From positions 1-64,000 of the forward strand of contig NZ_ATVH01000018.1 in assembly GCF_000420625.1 (NCBI RefSeq): a stretch of DNA of 64,000 nucleotides, given 5' to 3'. How positions within the stretch are numbered: position 1 is the stretch's first letter; every line of letters starts with the position of its first letter. Source of the stretch: Fodinicurvata sediminis DSM 21159 (lineage in GTDB: Bacteria; Pseudomonadota; Alphaproteobacteria; Kiloniellales; DSM-21159). The position numbers were made by a program, and so were the translations under genes. Positions 25,407 to 33,752 of the stretch are shown here, one piece after another. The notes under the pieces are model-generated. The model made no database searches. It had not been told where the DNA came from and saw only the letters and a program-made list of their open reading frames with translations.

Positions 25407-26365
25407 TGCTCCGCGTTGCCCAGAAGATTCTTCCCTGGATCGTGACGCCGGGTCTCCTGATCTTCTTGTGGCTGCGGGTCGATGGCGAGCAGGCCTTGGC
25501 ACGCCTGGGTGACCTGCATATAGGCTGGATGATTGCAGGCGTGCTGCTCGCCAGTGGGCAGGTTGTGCTGTCTGCCCTGCGTTGGCGCCTGACGGCCCAC
25601 CATGTGGGAATCGTGATCCCACGGTTCTGGTCGATCAGGGAGTATTTCCTGGGCACATTACTGAATCAGCTGTTGCCGGGAGGCGTTGGCGGCGATGTGT
25701 TCCGTGCCTGGCGTCACGGTCGCAATGGCCATGAGAAACAGATGCGCACCGGATTCTTGCCAAGCCTGAGGATCGTCATGATCGAGCGGGGTGCCGGCTA
25801 TCTGGCCTTGTTGCCCTTTGCGGCGGTCGGAGCTTACCTGTGGGTTCCGGAACCATGGAATCTGGTGGCAGGAACCCTGTTGCTGACGATCCTTGCCCTT
25901 CTGGTGATTCTACCTTTCCAGGCCAGGCATGTTCCATTGTTTCACAGCCTCAGGGTTTTCCTCATGGAGCTGCGGACTGCCTTGCTGGTGCGGGGGGTAT
26001 GGGAAAAGCAGCTGCTGCTGTCACTTCTGATCCTGGGCAGTTATGTGCTTGTCTTTGCGTGCAGTGCACGTGCCCTGCAGGTCCAGTTGGCGCCACTGTT
26101 CCTGATAACAGCCGTGCCGCTTGTCCTTCTGTCGATGGCCATTCCCTTCACGATAGCCGGCTGGGGGTTGCGCGAGGCTGCCACCGTGGGGTTGTGGGGG
26201 ATGACCGGGCATTCCATCGAAGAAGGCCTCGCTGTTTCTATCGGCTATGGTCTTCTGGTCCTGCTGGGCGCCTTGCCGGGTGTGCTCGTGCTTTTGCTCG
26301 ATGCCGCCGGACGGCTTCAGGAGCGGAGGTCCAGATCGAACAAGACGTCCGCGCCCATCTCATAG
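25406..26365 (+). CDS. Flippase-like integral membrane protein (LPG synthase TM family)
   Basis: A polytopic membrane protein of 319 residues with about seven to eight hydrophobic helices, matching the lysylphosphatidylglycerol synthase transmembrane/flippase-like family. Conserved features include ALRWRLTAHHVG near the second helix, LGTLLNQLLPGGVGGDVFRAWR, and the later SMAIPFTIAGWGLREAA block. Proteins of this family often sit with glycosyltransferases and are thought to flip lipid-linked or amphipathic substrates. The ATG at 25406 is chosen; a GTG at 25403 overlapping the upstream stop is equally possible. It is the last plus-strand gene, and its 3' end overlaps the convergent reductase gene by 49 bases. 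Confidence 0.85.
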   Translation: MLRVAQKILPWIVTPGLLIFLWLRVDGEQALARLGDLHIGWMIAGVLLASGQVVLSALRWRLTAHHVGIVIPRFWSIREYFLGTLLNQLLPGGVGGDVFRAWRHGRNGHEKQMRTGFLPSLRIVMIERGAGYLALLPFAAVGAYLWVPEPWNLVAGTLLLTILALLVILPFQARHVPLFHSLRVFLMELRTALLVRGVWEKQLLLSLLILGSYVLVFACSARALQVQLAPLFLITAVPLVLLSMAIPFTIAGWGLREAATVGLWGMTGHSIEEGLAVSIGYGLLVLLGALPGVLVLLLDAAGRLQERRSRSNKTSAPIS

Positions 26366-27021
26366 TGTCGGGTCGGCGGGCGCAGGGCTTGGTCCATGTG
26401 CTCGCAGCCGGGCAGGTCTATGCCGCGTATACCCTCACCGATGATGACCGGTGCGATGCAGATATGAAGCCTGTCCAGGCAATCGGTCTGCAGGAAACGT
26501 GAAACCGTAATTCCACCACCTTCAATGAACAGGCGCCTGAGATCGCGCTCATGCAAAAGGGTAATGACGTCAGCAGGACGGAAGTGCCGCGCCCCTGATG
26601 CTTTGGGCAGGAACACTGTCTGGGCACAGGCAGTGGAGACGGCATGATCCGAAACACCGCTGACGAGAAGCGTTTCCGCCAACCCGTCCGTGAAGACGCC
26701 ATGTGAAGCTTCCAGGCGCCCGTTCGGGTCAAGTATCACCCGCAAGGGGTTGGGGCCCTCGACACGCCGCACGGTCAGGCGCGGATTATCGTGTTCGACC
26801 GTTCCGGCCCCTACCACAATGGCATCCGCCAAGGCCCGCATGCGGTGCAGGTGATCCAGATTCTCGGCGGCCGTTACATAGCAGGACGCGCCGCTGAGTG
26901 TTGCAATACGTCCGTCCAGGCTCTGGCCTAGATGCCCCGTTACCCATGAGCCTGATTGTTCCAGTGGTGCGTAGAGTTCCGCCAAATGGTCGGGGGGTGG
27001 GGCGAAGGGCAGGGTCATCAT
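26317..27021 (-). CDS. RibD C-terminal-type (DHFR-fold) reductase
   Basis: Stand-alone reductase domain of 234 residues related to the RibD C-terminal half and to archaeal 2,5-diamino-6-ribosylamino-pyrimidinone phosphate reductases. Motifs are GQSLDGRIAT (substrate/NADPH region), AIVVGAGTVEHDNPRLTVR, and LFIEGGGITVSRFL. No deaminase domain with zinc ligands is present, so it does not replace full RibD. It overlaps the FkbM methyltransferase start by four bases and runs 49 bases into the convergent flippase gene. Its place beside a PTPS-like protein suggests reduction of a pyrimidine- or pterin-derived intermediate, which is inference. Confidence 0.82.
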   Translation of the reverse strand: MMTLPFAPPPDHLAELYAPLEQSGSWVTGHLGQSLDGRIATLSGASCYVTAAENLDHLHRMRALADAIVVGAGTVEHDNPRLTVRRVEGPNPLRVILDPNGRLEASHGVFTDGLAETLLVSGVSDHAVSTACAQTVFLPKASGARHFRPADVITLLHERDLRRLFIEGGGITVSRFLQTDCLDRLHICIAPVIIGEGIRGIDLPGCEHMDQALRPPTRHYEMGADVLFDLDLRS

Positions 27022-27806
27022 TCAGGTCTTTGTAAGGTCTCGAGCAGAGCCGTTTCGCTCGACCGCACGGCATAGATATCACCGAAGGATTGACCTTCGG
27101 CGCCGGCGTCCAGCCAGGCCGTCATTTCCGTTGCAGACAGCCAAGATGCAAAGTGGAACGTCATGCTTTCACCGGGAGAAGCATTGTAGCGATAGTCGGC
27201 CAGTTCCTGCAGCCGCGTCAGTGCCTTTATGGCAGGCTGTGGGGTTTGGCCGAGATACTCTATGGAGAGGATTGTCAGAGGAACCGATAGGCCTTCGAGC
27301 ACTTCGGCTTCATATCCCTCGACGTCGATCTTGCAGAAACGTGGCTGGCCATGCTGGGTGATCAATTGGTCCAGTGTCGTCTGGGGGACGATCAGGCGCT
27401 CTGTCCAGCGAACCTGGCGAAAGCCATCATTGTGCGTTGCGGCTTGTACGAACGCCTTGGAGGCAGTTGTCGTGGTTGGCGTGCGGGGACTGATATTCAG
27501 TTCCACTTCTCCTAGGTTTGCGCCAACAGCCCAAGGAATCACTGTAACAGACACCTGGTTGCGAAAGTACCAGGAGAGAAAACGTGCAAAAGGCGGCTGA
27601 GGTTCCAGAGCGACCACCTGTGCTCCCAAATGAGCCAAGCTTCTTGTTCGGTTGCCGGCATGGGCGCCGATATCGAAACAGAGGTCACCTGCCTTAATCA
27701 GAGATTCCAGAAGTGCCGTTTCACGTTTCAGTCGTCCAGGGCGGGCAAGATAGATCGCCAGCGAGCGCAGGAAGCCCGTAAGGCGCGTTAAGCGCTGCAG
27801 CACCAC
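27018..27806 (-). CDS. FkbM family methyltransferase
   Basis: SAM-dependent methyltransferase of 262 residues. The FkbM features are DIGAHAGNRTRSLAHLG (SAM motif I), VVALEPQPPF, and the KIDVEGYEAEVLEG block that defines the family. FkbM enzymes O-methylate polyketides and sugars, including glycolipid and LPS sugars. The stop overlaps the reductase start (27018-27021), so these two genes are translated together. The start at 27806 follows the YceI stop by 28 bases. The substrate is unknown; a second methyltransferase for the same pathway as the plus-strand cluster is plausible. Confidence 0.82.
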   Translation of the reverse strand: MVLQRLTRLTGFLRSLAIYLARPGRLKRETALLESLIKAGDLCFDIGAHAGNRTRSLAHLGAQVVALEPQPPFARFLSWYFRNQVSVTVIPWAVGANLGEVELNISPRTPTTTTASKAFVQAATHNDGFRQVRWTERLIVPQTTLDQLITQHGQPRFCKIDVEGYEAEVLEGLSVPLTILSIEYLGQTPQPAIKALTRLQELADYRYNASPGESMTFHFASWLSATEMTAWLDAGAEGQSFGDIYAVRSSETALLETLQRPE

Positions 27807-27834
27807 GGACTTGCCTGCTTCACCGGAGTTGTAA

Positions 27835-28440
27835 TTATTGTCGGATTGCCTCGATTTCGATTTCGATATCGATGCTGTCGCCGATCATTCCGCCTTCGAT
27901 CCCGTAGTTCATTCCAAAATCACTGCGATCAATGCTGGTGCTGGCAGAAGCGCCGGTCACGTAGTTGTCGCCGAAAGGATAGGGTTCACTGGCGTTCCAG
28001 GTTACGTCCAGAGTGACCTCCCGGGTTGTATCCAGGATTGTCAGGTCGCCCGTGATGGTGCCTGTTTGTTCGTCAATCTGTTCCGAACCGGTCATCACGA
28101 AGGTGATCTCGGGATAATTCTCCACATCCAGAAAATCGCCGCCTCGCAGATGCTCGTCCCGTTCATCGTGATTGGTGTCCACGGAGTCCGCCTGGATGGA
28201 CACCTTCAGGTCTGAGATGCTGGGTTCTTCCTCATCGAAGACAAAGCTGCCGTCGACTTCGTTGAAGCGGCCGATGGCCTGATTGTAGCCGACATGGTCC
28301 ACCTTGAAGATCACATAGGTGTGCGCCGGATCCAGCTTGTATTCCTCGGGTGCAGCCAGGGCTTCCAGGCTGAAAGCAGCGGTGGCAGCAAAGGCGGCCA
28401 TTGCTGTGGCAGGCAGGGTTGCTCTCGTCAGGGTTTCCAT
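27835..28440 (-). CDS. YceI family periplasmic lipocalin-like protein
   Basis: Secreted protein of 201 residues. A signal peptide of about 29 residues ends at ALAAPEEY with an AxA-type site. The mature part opens with YKLDPAHTYVIFKVDHVGYNQAIGRF, the standard YceI start, and forms a beta-barrel that binds isoprenoid-like or other hydrophobic molecules in characterised members. The start METLTRAT at 28440 has AAAGGA upstream and lies inside the last codons of the CDP-alcohol phosphatidyltransferase gene (13-base overlap). The open frame extends to 28707 but that part is antisense-like and lacks a signal peptide. Ligand unknown. Confidence 0.9.
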   Translation of the reverse strand: METLTRATLPATAMAAFAATAAFSLEALAAPEEYKLDPAHTYVIFKVDHVGYNQAIGRFNEVDGSFVFDEEEPSISDLKVSIQADSVDTNHDERDEHLRGGDFLDVENYPEITFVMTGSEQIDEQTGTITGDLTILDTTREVTLDVTWNASEPYPFGDNYVTGASASTSIDRSDFGMNYGIEGGMIGDSIDIEIEIEAIRQ

Positions 28441-29204
28441 TTGGGTGTCCTTTCCTTTTGGGTGTTCCTGTAAAGCCATGAGATGTCGATCATGAATGAG
28501 ATCACAAGACCGGCGACGGCAACGGCGGCGATCACATGACTGAAGGGTGCTGTTACAACGGGTGCGAGTGCAAGGGTAACACCGCATGTCGATACGACGT
28601 AGAGCGCTTTCCGCCTGAAGCTTTCGGGCAGGGTGCCTTTCATCCATGGCAGCAGTCCCGTGCCAGCCAGAAAAAGGTAACGCAGGCCGCCGGCCAGCAG
28701 GACCCACGGCCCGGCCTTGTCCATCAACAGCACAGTGGCACAGAGCAGGAGGACGAGGAGGCTGTCCATCTCGATGTCAAAACGTGCACCGAAGGCCGAG
28801 GCCTGGCCTGTTCTGCGCGCCGCCCAACCATCCAGTCCGTCAAGCAACAGGATGGTGAGTGCTGCGGCAAGGGGCAGCCACCCAAGGCGTTCAGGCTCTG
28901 TCAGGGCAACCAGGCCGGCCAGCAGACAGGTCAAGACGGCACGTAGGAGGGTGATGCCATTTGCCAGACCGAAGCTACGCTGGGGCAGGTGCGCTGCCAG
29001 GCCCAACCAGACACTGCAGGCAATGCCAAGGTAGAGGGTGGCGGACAGGACCAGGCCTCCCGCCGGAATGCCAAACAGGAGATTAAGTAGGCTCTGGCCA
29101 AGCACCAGGCACACAGCGCCGGCAAGCAGCCACACCAGGCTACTCTGGCGCAATACCTTCAGTTCTTGACCCTGTTGCAGGGTGGGATTGTCGAAATCCG
29201 CCAT
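28428..29204 (-). CDS. CDP-alcohol phosphatidyltransferase family protein
   Basis: Integral membrane enzyme of 258 residues that joins a CDP-linked lipid or alcohol to an alcohol acceptor. The full family motif DGx2ARx8Gx3Dx3D is present (DGWAAR, then G, D and D of FGARFDIEMD), and NGITLLRA is the usual upstream helix. About six hydrophobic helices are visible. The start MADFDNP at 29204 is chosen; an ATG at 29249 lacks a ribosome site. It overlaps the YceI gene by 13 bases. Product (PG, PI-like or other) cannot be told from the sequence; phospholipid supply to the sulfatase-fold transferase or to a lipid-linked product is a possibility. Confidence 0.86.
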   Translation of the reverse strand: MADFDNPTLQQGQELKVLRQSSLVWLLAGAVCLVLGQSLLNLLFGIPAGGLVLSATLYLGIACSVWLGLAAHLPQRSFGLANGITLLRAVLTCLLAGLVALTEPERLGWLPLAAALTILLLDGLDGWAARRTGQASAFGARFDIEMDSLLVLLLCATVLLMDKAGPWVLLAGGLRYLFLAGTGLLPWMKGTLPESFRRKALYVVSTCGVTLALAPVVTAPFSHVIAAVAVAGLVISFMIDISWLYRNTQKERTPKWKP

Positions 29205-29256
29205 TGTAACTGCTTTCTGACCAGGTGGCTGGATTCGTGCACCGGCCATAGATAAT

Positions 29257-29271
29257 AATCTGTTTCAGATT
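29257..29271. promoter_or_regulatory. Short palindrome upstream of the CDP-alcohol transferase gene
   Basis: AATCTG (29257-29262) and CAGATT (29266-29271) flank TTT, a perfect 6-bp inverted repeat. It sits in the 86-base gap between the opgH stop and the start of the next gene on the minus strand, beside an AT-rich TATTAT that could be a -10. An operator is possible; the evidence is only symmetry and position. Confidence 0.3.
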
Positions 29272-29290
29272 TTCCGGTTGTCGAGGGGAG

Positions 29291-31330
29291 TCATGCTGCC
29301 TGTGCCATCCGGTTGGCTGCATTCTCCGTCAATTCTCTCATGGGAGCGAAAAGAAGCTGCAATGCCTCGGGACTGGAGAGGAAGGCATTCTCCTCTTGCC
29401 GTTCCAGTTCTTCACCTGCGCTGTATTTTTGCAGTGCACGGTTCAGGACTGTCTTGTCCGGTTGTTCCCGCACTGTGGCTGCCAACACGGCCTTGTGCAG
29501 GAAACATAGCTTCTGATCCTGACTCAAGGCCTGCAAAGCGCTTTCCGGAGGCGAGACAAGCGGGTGGGCGGCGAGCTCCCTGGCGCGCAGGACAACCTGT
29601 TCCGGGTGGATTTCGGCCGGACTGCGGAAGAGACTCAGTTGGTGGCTGATTCGTCCTGCAATCGGATGCGATGTCAGCCAGGTCAATAAAGGCGCAAGCA
29701 GCAATCCAGCCAAGATCGGTGAAAACCAGTAGGCGACCTGTAGCGGCAAGGCAAGCAGAGCTGCAGCCGCGAGCATGCCGACAAAGAGCTGCAGGCGACA
29801 GGCCTTGAAAGCCTGACGCAACGGAACGGGTTGCATCTCGTTTCGCTGCTGAGGGTTCCAGCCACTGTCGCGGCCCAACAGGACCTCCAGGATGAAGCGG
29901 CTGTGCAGGATCATCATCATGGGGGCCAGCAGGGCTGAGAACAGCATTTCAAGCCCCAGGCTCAACAGGGCCCTTGTGCGTCCACCGTAGGCCTGGGCCG
30001 AGATGGCAGTTCGAAGCACCCAGGCCAGTCCCAGCAGGCGCGGCGTGAAGAGCATGATCAGGATAAGGCCAATCAGGACAGTCATGAGCTCGCTTGACGC
30101 CAATCCAACTGCGGACAATGAAGATCCGGAAAGCCCCTGTCCGTCACCCTGCAGTGCAGCTCCGAGCCCAAGTACCAGAAAGCCTAGCCAGAGTGGCGAA
30201 GCGATATAGGAAAAGATACCTTGGAGCAGGTGGAAGCGGCTGACCCAGTGCAGACCCTTGGCGGGCAGGACCTTAAGGTGCTGCAGGTTCCCCTGGCACC
30301 ATCGGCGGTCACGCAGCGCATGGTCCATGATGGAGGGCGGTGGCTCCTCGTAGCTACCCTCCAGATCCGGCAGCATCCAGACCTGCCAGCCGGCGCGACG
30401 CAGTAAGGCGGCTTCAACGAAATCGTGACTGAGAACCGTCCCGCCAAAGGGCTTGCGGCCTGACAACTCCGGCAAGCCACAGCTCTCCGTGAAGGCGCGA
30501 ACCCTTATGATGGCATTGTGCCCCCAGAAATTCCCCTCGCTGCGGCTGAAGAGTGCCAGGCCGTGCGCAAGGATCGGTGTGGCCAATGCGCTGGAAAACT
30601 GCTGTATGCGGGCGAAGAGGCTGTGACGGTTTATGAGGACGGGGGGTACCTGCATGAGGCCGGCACGTGGATTGGCATCCATCCGGCGCACCATCTGCAG
30701 GAGTGTGTTGGCCGACATCAAGCTGTCGGCATCAAGCACGACCATATAGTCGTAATGATGGCCCCAGCGCTGGCAGAATTCGGCAATATTGCCCGCCTTG
30801 CGTCCGCTGTTGGACAATCGCTTGCGATAGTGGATCTGCCCGCCCCCCTTCAGCAGGCGCCGCACCATGTACCAGGCGGCTTCTTCAGCAATCCAAAGGC
30901 GTGGTTCGGTGGTGTCACTGAGGACGAAGAAGTCGAACTGTCGCCCCTGTGGGCTGCGGGCCAGATCTTCATACATGGCCGCCAGGTTGGCGTAGACGGG
31001 GTTGGGGTCTTCGTTATAGACGGGGATCAGTATGGCAGTGCGGCTGCGCAATGGCTGACTGGTGTCAGGTGGCGACAAGCCAGTTCCAGAACGGCCGGTG
31101 GCAAGGGAGGCAAACCCTGCGAGGCTGGTCCAGAAGGACAGGGTGATCCAGAACAGCAGAAGCGTGAAAAGCAAGAGCAGGGTCGCGCTTGCTGCTGGTG
31201 AAGCCTGCTCCTGGATCAGATTCAGGAATATCCAGCTACCCAGTCCTGTCATCACCAGGCTTGCAATCATGATCGACATGCGCGCTGACAGGGGCAGGCG
31301 CGAATTGCGATATGAAGTGGCGCTGGTCAT
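29291..31330 (-). CDS. opgH: Glucans biosynthesis glucosyltransferase H (OpgH/MdoH)
   Basis: Inner-membrane GT2 glucosyltransferase that builds the linear beta-glucan backbone of osmoregulated periplasmic glucans from UDP-glucose. The 679-residue protein has N-terminal membrane helices, the catalytic blocks TAILIPVYNEDP, VVLDADSLMS (DxD), HDFVEAALLRRAGW and DRRWCQGN (QxxRW variant), then several C-terminal helices. OpgG, its usual partner, is not in the window. The gene for a small unknown protein ends 22 bases upstream on the same strand. OPGs are made mostly at low osmolarity, so this gene with a betaine operon in one window suits an organism facing wide salinity changes. Confidence 0.9.
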   Translation of the reverse strand: MTSATSYRNSRLPLSARMSIMIASLVMTGLGSWIFLNLIQEQASPAASATLLLLFTLLLFWITLSFWTSLAGFASLATGRSGTGLSPPDTSQPLRSRTAILIPVYNEDPNPVYANLAAMYEDLARSPQGRQFDFFVLSDTTEPRLWIAEEAAWYMVRRLLKGGGQIHYRKRLSNSGRKAGNIAEFCQRWGHHYDYMVVLDADSLMSANTLLQMVRRMDANPRAGLMQVPPVLINRHSLFARIQQFSSALATPILAHGLALFSRSEGNFWGHNAIIRVRAFTESCGLPELSGRKPFGGTVLSHDFVEAALLRRAGWQVWMLPDLEGSYEEPPPSIMDHALRDRRWCQGNLQHLKVLPAKGLHWVSRFHLLQGIFSYIASPLWLGFLVLGLGAALQGDGQGLSGSSLSAVGLASSELMTVLIGLILIMLFTPRLLGLAWVLRTAISAQAYGGRTRALLSLGLEMLFSALLAPMMMILHSRFILEVLLGRDSGWNPQQRNEMQPVPLRQAFKACRLQLFVGMLAAAALLALPLQVAYWFSPILAGLLLAPLLTWLTSHPIAGRISHQLSLFRSPAEIHPEQVVLRARELAAHPLVSPPESALQALSQDQKLCFLHKAVLAATVREQPDKTVLNRALQKYSAGEELERQEENAFLSSPEALQLLFAPMRELTENAANRMAQAA

Positions 31331-31351
31331 GACCTGAAAGATCCTTCTGGA

Positions 31352-31798
31352 TCAGTTGTTCGCTGTGGCTGGTCTCGGTGTCCCGAATGGTCTGTCCAAC
31401 CAGTCTGATACGGAGACAGGCTCCAGGGACTGGGTGGGCATGGCTGACTGTTGTTCTTGCGGAACCGCGCTGGGCAGGGAAAGGCGCAACTCGTCGACCA
31501 ATGCACGCGCAGGACGTTCACTGCGCGACAGGAAACGCTCCGGATCCCTTGCGGCAATATCGCTGAGCAGAATTGCAGCTTCGGCCATGGATAGACCCGC
31601 TTCATCCCGTGGCAGCTTCAGGTAACAAGTATCCTCGACCCAACCAGCCACAGCCTTGCGCAGCGCCTGCAGGGAGCCGAATTTCCATGCCACCTGACGC
31701 GACAGGTTTTCGAGGCGGCTTTCGTCATGCAGACCCAGTTGCTGTAGGTATCGTCTTGCCTGACTGGCAAGTTCGTAATCGAATGATGTTCGCTTCAT
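31352..31798 (-). CDS. Uncharacterised protein upstream of opgH
   Basis: I do not recognise this 148-residue protein. The start MKRTSFDYEL at 31798 is taken because the frame beyond it is unlike protein sequence; the ribosome site is weak. It is mostly helical by composition, with no signal peptide or membrane helix, and a proline/serine-rich tail. It ends 22 bases before opgH and probably shares its transcript. A regulatory or accessory role in glucan synthesis is only a guess from position. Confidence 0.6.
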   Translation of the reverse strand: MKRTSFDYELASQARRYLQQLGLHDESRLENLSRQVAWKFGSLQALRKAVAGWVEDTCYLKLPRDEAGLSMAEAAILLSDIAARDPERFLSRSERPARALVDELRLSLPSAVPQEQQSAMPTQSLEPVSVSDWLDRPFGTPRPATANN

Positions 31799-31982
31799 TT
31801 TCTGATCTGGACTCCGGCCTTGGCCTGTCAAAAAGTCCTGCTTCAACCATGCAGGGGTGCAAAATCCTGAATTCACGGATTCTTAGCTAATACGCTTGCT
31901 GCAACTTTCCAGATCAGGTGGCTGGCAGGATCGGAGACAATTTTTGGACCCAGACGGATGGATTGGCGGTACCACCAATGAT

Positions 31983-32942
31983 TCAGGTGACACGTGGTGC
32001 GGCGGCGCGCTGCAAACGGTCGTTGATCGCCTGGCCCAATCCCGTGTCGGGGATGGGCGCCACCGCGATCATTGAAATACCGGAGCGGTCCAGTTCCCTG
32101 AGTGCTGCAAAGAGGTTCGCGGCCGCTTCCCGCAGGTCGCCCGCAGGGCTCAGGTTGAAACAGGCTTTCCCTTTATCTTCGGGCTCACTTCCAAAAGCCA
32201 GATAAGCCTCTTCAGCTCCAACAGAGGTCGCGTTCAGACGCAGGATCGCTTGAGGGGCATAGTGACTCCTGAGCATGCCGGGAGAAGCCACCGGACTATC
32301 TGCAACCGGCAGTTCCAAGGGGGCGCCCAGGAGGTTCTCGAGTTCTTCGCGCGCCAGGCCTCCGGGCCGCAGCAAGGACGGCCTTTCATCAGCCAGGGAA
32401 ACGACAGTCGATTCGACCCCAATCGTGCAGGCGCCGTCATCCAGGACGGCCGCAATGCGTCTGGAAAGTTCGTCCATGACATGTTCGGCCCGGGTCGGAC
32501 TTATCTTGCCGGCCCTGTTCGCGCTTGGGGCTGCAACGGGACAGTCAGCCATTCTGAGAAGGGTTCTAGCTGTTTCAGGCGCCGGGACCCGAACGGCCAG
32601 GGTATCGAGTCCGGCCGAGCAAAGCAGGGATATCCGGCTGTCCTCCCGTCGCGGCAGGACCAACGTCAGGGGACCGGGCCAGAAGGCCTCCGCAAGCTCG
32701 AGGGCCATTGGCGAGAACAAGACTTCCTGGGCCGCGGCCTGCCGATCCGGGAAGTGTACGATCAGTGGATTGAACCTGGGGCGCCCCTTGGCCTCGAAAA
32801 TGCCTGCCACGGCCTGATCGTCGCGGGCATTTCCACCAAGGCCATAGACGGTTTCGGTGGCAAAGGACACCAGTTCGCCTTGCTGAAGCAGCTCTGCCGC
32901 CTTTGCGATATCCTGGGGGCTGTTCGAAAGATGAAGTGTCAT
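31983..32942 (-). CDS. L-threonylcarbamoyladenylate synthase, Sua5 type
   Basis: Makes threonylcarbamoyl-AMP from threonine, bicarbonate and ATP for the t6A modification of tRNAs reading ANN codons. The YrdC domain fills the first 200 residues (SFATETVYGLGGNA, KGRPRFNPLIVH, APSANRAGKISPT, GVESTVV), and the last 110 residues form the Sua5 extension, so this is the long 319-residue type rather than short TsaC. The ATG at 32942 is followed by conserved sequence. It is divergent from the parA-like gene with 125 bases between. 184 bases without a gene separate it from the preceding small gene. Confidence 0.93.
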   Translation of the reverse strand: MTLHLSNSPQDIAKAAELLQQGELVSFATETVYGLGGNARDDQAVAGIFEAKGRPRFNPLIVHFPDRQAAAQEVLFSPMALELAEAFWPGPLTLVLPRREDSRISLLCSAGLDTLAVRVPAPETARTLLRMADCPVAAPSANRAGKISPTRAEHVMDELSRRIAAVLDDGACTIGVESTVVSLADERPSLLRPGGLAREELENLLGAPLELPVADSPVASPGMLRSHYAPQAILRLNATSVGAEEAYLAFGSEPEDKGKACFNLSPAGDLREAAANLFAALRELDRSGISMIAVAPIPDTGLGQAINDRLQRAAAPRVT

Positions 32943-33067
32943 GATGTTTAACGTACCGAGGTTGGCGCAGGATTGTTGGCTTTGCCCGGAGCGTCAACGC
33001 CTTATCCTCTTCCGCGCAGTCTTCGCATGTGCAACAATTCACCTCTTGGAATAGGACAGGTTTCCCG

Positions 33068-33715
33068 ATGACAGCGCATATTATCACTGTTGCACAGCAA
33101 AAAGGCGGCGCAGGCAAGACGACTCTGGCAGCCCACCTCGCGGTGGCCCTGACTTCGGGAAAGCGCAAGGTGGCCGTTGTGGATATCGACCCTCAGCAAT
33201 CCCTGACTTACTGGTACCATCAGCGCCAGGCCTTGCTGGGAGATGCCGGAGCCGGCCTGCTGGTCAACCAGATCAATGGCTGGCGCCTGCGCAACGAGGT
33301 CCAGAAGCTGGCGGAAGACCATGATGTGGTCCTGATCGATTCGCCGCCCCATGCAGAAACCGAAGCACGCATTGCTGTTCGCAGCGCAGACTTGGTTATT
33401 GTGCCTGTCCAGCCGTCCCCCATGGATATCTGGGCTACGCGTCCCACACTGGAACTTGCAAAGGCAGAAGGCACACCTGCACTTGCGGTCTTGAACCGGG
33501 TTCCCCCGCGGGCACGCCTGACGGAGGAAATGCTGAACGCTTTGAAGGACCTTGGTGCCGATGTGGCCAAGAGCAGGATCGGCAATCGCGTAATTTTCGC
33601 GTCTGCTCTTTCCGAAGGACGTTCCGTTGGAGAAGTTCAGCCAAAAGGCAAGGCCGCTCAGGAAATGGCCAGTCTTAGTCGAGAGATTCTGCGACACGCG
33701 CGAAAGACAAAGTAA
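33068..33715 (+). CDS. Orphan ParA/MinD-type ATPase
   Basis: Deviant Walker ATPase of 215 residues. The P-loop VAQQKGGAGKTT with the extra signature Lys lies at the N-terminus, followed by VVDIDPQQS (Walker A' Asp) and VLIDSPP (Walker B). The start MTAHIITV at 33068 is chosen because the P-loop directly follows; an earlier ATG at 33029 adds unconserved sequence. There is no parB, parS-like site or chemoreceptor gene nearby, so it is not a standard chromosome partition locus. Such orphans position protein clusters or act in secretion and cell-surface placement; partner unknown. Confidence 0.85.
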   Translation: MTAHIITVAQQKGGAGKTTLAAHLAVALTSGKRKVAVVDIDPQQSLTYWYHQRQALLGDAGAGLLVNQINGWRLRNEVQKLAEDHDVVLIDSPPHAETEARIAVRSADLVIVPVQPSPMDIWATRPTLELAKAEGTPALAVLNRVPPRARLTEEMLNALKDLGADVAKSRIGNRVIFASALSEGRSVGEVQPKGKAAQEMASLSREILRHARKTK

Positions 33716-33752
33716 CGAACGGACCTGCCGTATCAGATCCGATCAATAGGTC

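Noticed and set aside
28441-28707. N-terminal extension of the YceI frame
   Set aside because: It would hide the signal peptide inside the protein and lies opposite or within the CDP-alcohol phosphatidyltransferase gene.
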